Notes under the pieces: generated by a model
The model's input: only the letters and a program-made list of their open reading frames with translations
The model's database searches: none
What the model was told of the DNA's origin: nothing
Program-made: the position numbers and the translations under genes
In this document: piece after piece, positions 61,735-64,000 of the stretch
Layout of the letters: every line of letters begins with the position of its first letter
Numbering within the stretch: position 1 is the first letter of the stretch
Origin: Seriola aureovittata
Taxonomy: Eukaryota; Chordata; Actinopteri; Carangiformes; Carangidae
Direction: 5' to 3'
Assembly: GCF_021018895.1 (NCBI RefSeq)
Contig: NC_079387.1
Span: 9,861,583 to 9,925,582, forward strand
DNA: 64,000 bases

Positions 61735-62090
61735 CCACATCCCCACTGAAAATCAGTTGTATTTCAATTAGGCTACTACCACTGAGAATAATTTCATCTT
61801 GAAGCTTTCCTCATTGATGGGTTTAGAAACTGGAATTTCAGCGTGATTAGAGCTTTGGATATCATAATACAGCTGGAAACACAATGTGTCTGGCTGCAGA
61901 GCTGCTGCAATTAAAAATGACATCATGTTAAAATACTCTTCAAGGCTAGAAAATGCAAATTATATGCAGATTAGTAATATGATTCATGTATTAATTTGGC
62001 ATGCTGAGTGGTGATTAGGTGAGTGGGAGTAAGCAGCAGCCACTAATGCTCAGCAGTGGCTAAAAACAGTACGGCAAGGGGAGGCGAAAA
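61735..62090. promoter_or_regulatory. Candidate conserved noncoding element
   Basis: It contains ATGCAAATTATATGCAGATT, TAGTAATATGATTCATG and TATTAATTTGGCATGC in close array, with TGCAATTAAAAATGACATC. These are POU- and homeodomain-like cores in repeat-free DNA. Of the candidates it has the highest density of such sites. Confidence 0.3.
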
Positions 62091-63244
62091 GCCAGCAATT
62101 TCCTTCATTTACTCAGTGTGAAAGGTGACCTTTCCACAGTGTCCCCGCCTGTGGCGCTAAGGAAGTGCGCATATGCAGGGGATGTGAACTTTAGCTTGCA
62201 TGGAGCATCGGACATATGTATGCTAACTGTTTGTGTCTCTGCGGGCTGCAGACACTGGCAGGGCAGCGAGAGACACGCACACAGAGGGAGGACAGAGAGG
62301 CGGGAAGCTGTTCTAGATGTCTCATTTAAAGATGCATGATGCAGACCTTTCAAACGCCCGAGAGCAAACCGCAAGCTGCTGAATTTCCTCTTTGCTTTTG
62401 GAGGAGAACTCGCGGTCACTGTGGCACGAGACAGAATAAAAATAAAAATCACACACTGCAGCTTTAATACTGAAGTTCTACCAGTTTTACACACGAGTAT
62501 TACTGCGCCTGTGAGAACTGCTGTATTGACCTACGTTTGGTGATGTCATCAGCCTGCGTCACAAACAGGGGGCAAGGAGTTCAAAAGATGCAGGCATTTA
62601 CCAGGCGGATGCTATTGAGTTGCATTATGGGAAATGGAGCTTGACCCATACTGGAGCCTTAAGGCAGGGTATTTTGGTCTTGTTAGCCTCTTTAATATTC
62701 CACTGCTCTGCTGCAGTCCCGTGTGATTTCCTTCATATTATAAATTATAAACATGTCTGTAAACAGACACAGTATATATATAAAAGTATAGTTTACTGTG
62801 AACCACTGATCATATGCAGATTAAACCGACATAAACCTGATGCATCGTTAATAAGAAGAAAAAACCCACTGACCCAGAGACAGATCTATTTAAATCCATT
62901 CCAACATTTAGTCGACCCGAAGTCGACCCCACTCGTGTATTAGAAATATTAATACACAGACCCGGGACTCTACCTGATCCCATTAGACTGGAATATATAC
63001 ATCTCTGGTCTCGGCTGCTAGAGGACAAATGGACTCCTGCTTCCTCCTCCTCTCTAATAATTAGGTCATGAGCCTGTGTTTTCTTTTTTTGTGTCATTCA
63101 TATGCGACGTTATCACCCTGTGACCACGAGAGGAAGAGAGAACTACAGGAAGGGTTTGGTCTCAACCTCAAATCTGCTTCAGCCTCTGAACCAACGAAAC
63201 CACACCACACCAGAATCACAGTCTCGCCCTCTGCTCCTCAGTTA

Positions 63245-63425
63245 CAGCACTGAACATTGTGATGTCACAGTGAAGCTGACCTTTGACCTTTGGCGGTACA
63301 TCAAATATCATCACGTCGTTTTATCCTTACAGACATTCGACAATTAAACTGTGTCATAATTAGCATTTGAATTTTTGTGTTATGGCCAAGAGACGTTTCA
63401 GTTTGACCTTTGACCTTGAAATTCC
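63245..63425 (+). repeat. Fish repeat remnant carrying two perfect DR1 motifs
   Basis: TGACCTTTGACCT occurs at 63,277-63,289 and again at 63,404-63,416. Around the second copy the sequence GTGTTATGGCCAAGAGACGT, then TTTGACCTTTGACCTTGAAA, resembles a common fish interspersed repeat that contains TTATGGCCAA and TGACCTTTGACCTTGACC. Each motif reads AGGTCAAAGGTCA on the minus strand, a perfect direct repeat with 1-nt spacing (DR1), the consensus bound by HNF4 and RXR heterodimers. Confidence 0.45.
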
Positions 63426-63479
63426 ATGTTCATATACGTCATATGCACCTACACTGTGATGTCATTCTCCCATGTTTGT

Positions 63480-63630
63480 TACTGTCATTCTCATTGTAAT
63501 ATCACAATTATTGATTGTTTCTTCGTGTCATTGTTATTGTTTGTTTTTTCTTACTGTGTACAGTTTGTCTTGTTGTGTGTTTTTTAATGTCTACGAATAA
63601 AGTTGATTGAATTGAGCTGAACTGAATATA
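63480..63630 (+). mobile_element. LINE 3'-terminus-like remnant with ATTGA tail
   Basis: A T-rich stretch (TTGTTATTGTTTG, GTACAGTTTGTCTTGTTGTG) leads to ACGAATAAAGTTGATTGAAT followed by TGAGCTGAACTGAA. AATAAAGTTGATTGAATTGA tails are typical of 3' ends of fish non-LTR retrotransposons and the SINEs they mobilise. No coding motif remains. The left end is uncertain. Confidence 0.45.
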
Positions 63631-64000
63631 CCTAGAAAATAACACATCTTCAGTGAAGGCAACACGGGAAACAAAAACAAAGCCCCGTGCAGAAAAATAA
63701 ATGTCACCAACCAAAGGTCACACCACCAACTCTGGACTCGTGTCTGCCTCCATGTTTCCTCGGGACCTCGTCCCATCATCCCCGGCTCGACCGCGCCGAC
63801 AGAACGAGCCTGACACTCTGATAACCACCACAACAGCAGACCGCACCATCAGTCTCCCTCTGCACCATTTGATAAAAATACTAATGAAGTTTACCGAGCA
63901 ATTTGTCGTAACCGTTTGAACGTAATTCAGTCTAATCAGTGTGTTAGATACAGTTTAATGGTTAAGACCTGCAGCTGATGGTGAAATGAAAATGTTAGAA

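Overview
The window looks like a teleost (probably percomorph) chromosome segment. It holds one confidently recognisable protein-coding gene, a beta-1,3-galactosyltransferase 1 orthologue (b3galt1), in a single 328-codon reading frame on the minus strand at 16,800-17,786. The fish assignment rests on four things: a vertebrate B3GALT1 protein, very dense long (CA)n/(GT)n microsatellites, decayed LINE and SINE remnants of the kind common in fish, and a repeat carrying TGACCTTTGACCT motifs. Species cannot be determined. The CDS fills about 1.5% of the window.

Layout. Positions 1-15,950 are noncoding, with a truncated interspersed repeat at the left edge, an LTR-like repeat near 4.5 kb, GT/CA microsatellites, a G-run cluster near 9.8 kb and stretches that resemble conserved noncoding DNA near 10-12 kb. 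Positions 15,990-18,053 hold the terminal exon of b3galt1: a putative polyadenylation signal near 16,015, the CDS, about 266 nt of 5' UTR containing several upstream ORFs, and a good splice acceptor at 18,053/18,052. The gene therefore probably has noncoding 5' exons at higher coordinates, and much of the right-hand side may be its intron or upstream DNA. Positions 18,054-64,000 contain no recognisable coding exon. They hold an L2-type LINE fragment (about 25.0-25.4 kb), a repeat with a terminal AATAAA (26.0-26.4 kb), a dense CA cluster (28.5-30.8 kb), further copies of the left-edge repeat (31.9, 55.3 and a scrap at 60.9 kb), a tRNA-Leu/Ser-like SINE (38.7 kb), a second LINE fragment encoding the C-terminal end of a reverse-transcriptase polyprotein (47.3 kb), LINE 3' termini (52.4 and 63.6 kb), a long G tract (54.35 kb) and several candidate conserved noncoding elements.

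There is no operon-like organisation and no set of genes working together. The plausible biology is regulatory: 5' UTR control of b3galt1, and candidate enhancers or repeat-borne nuclear-receptor motifs in the surrounding desert. I found no previously undescribed multi-gene system. The strongest leads are the uORF-rich b3galt1 leader, the multi-copy GGTTAGCATGCTAACTT repeat, the minus-strand SINE, and the candidate conserved elements, which need alignment to other fish genomes.
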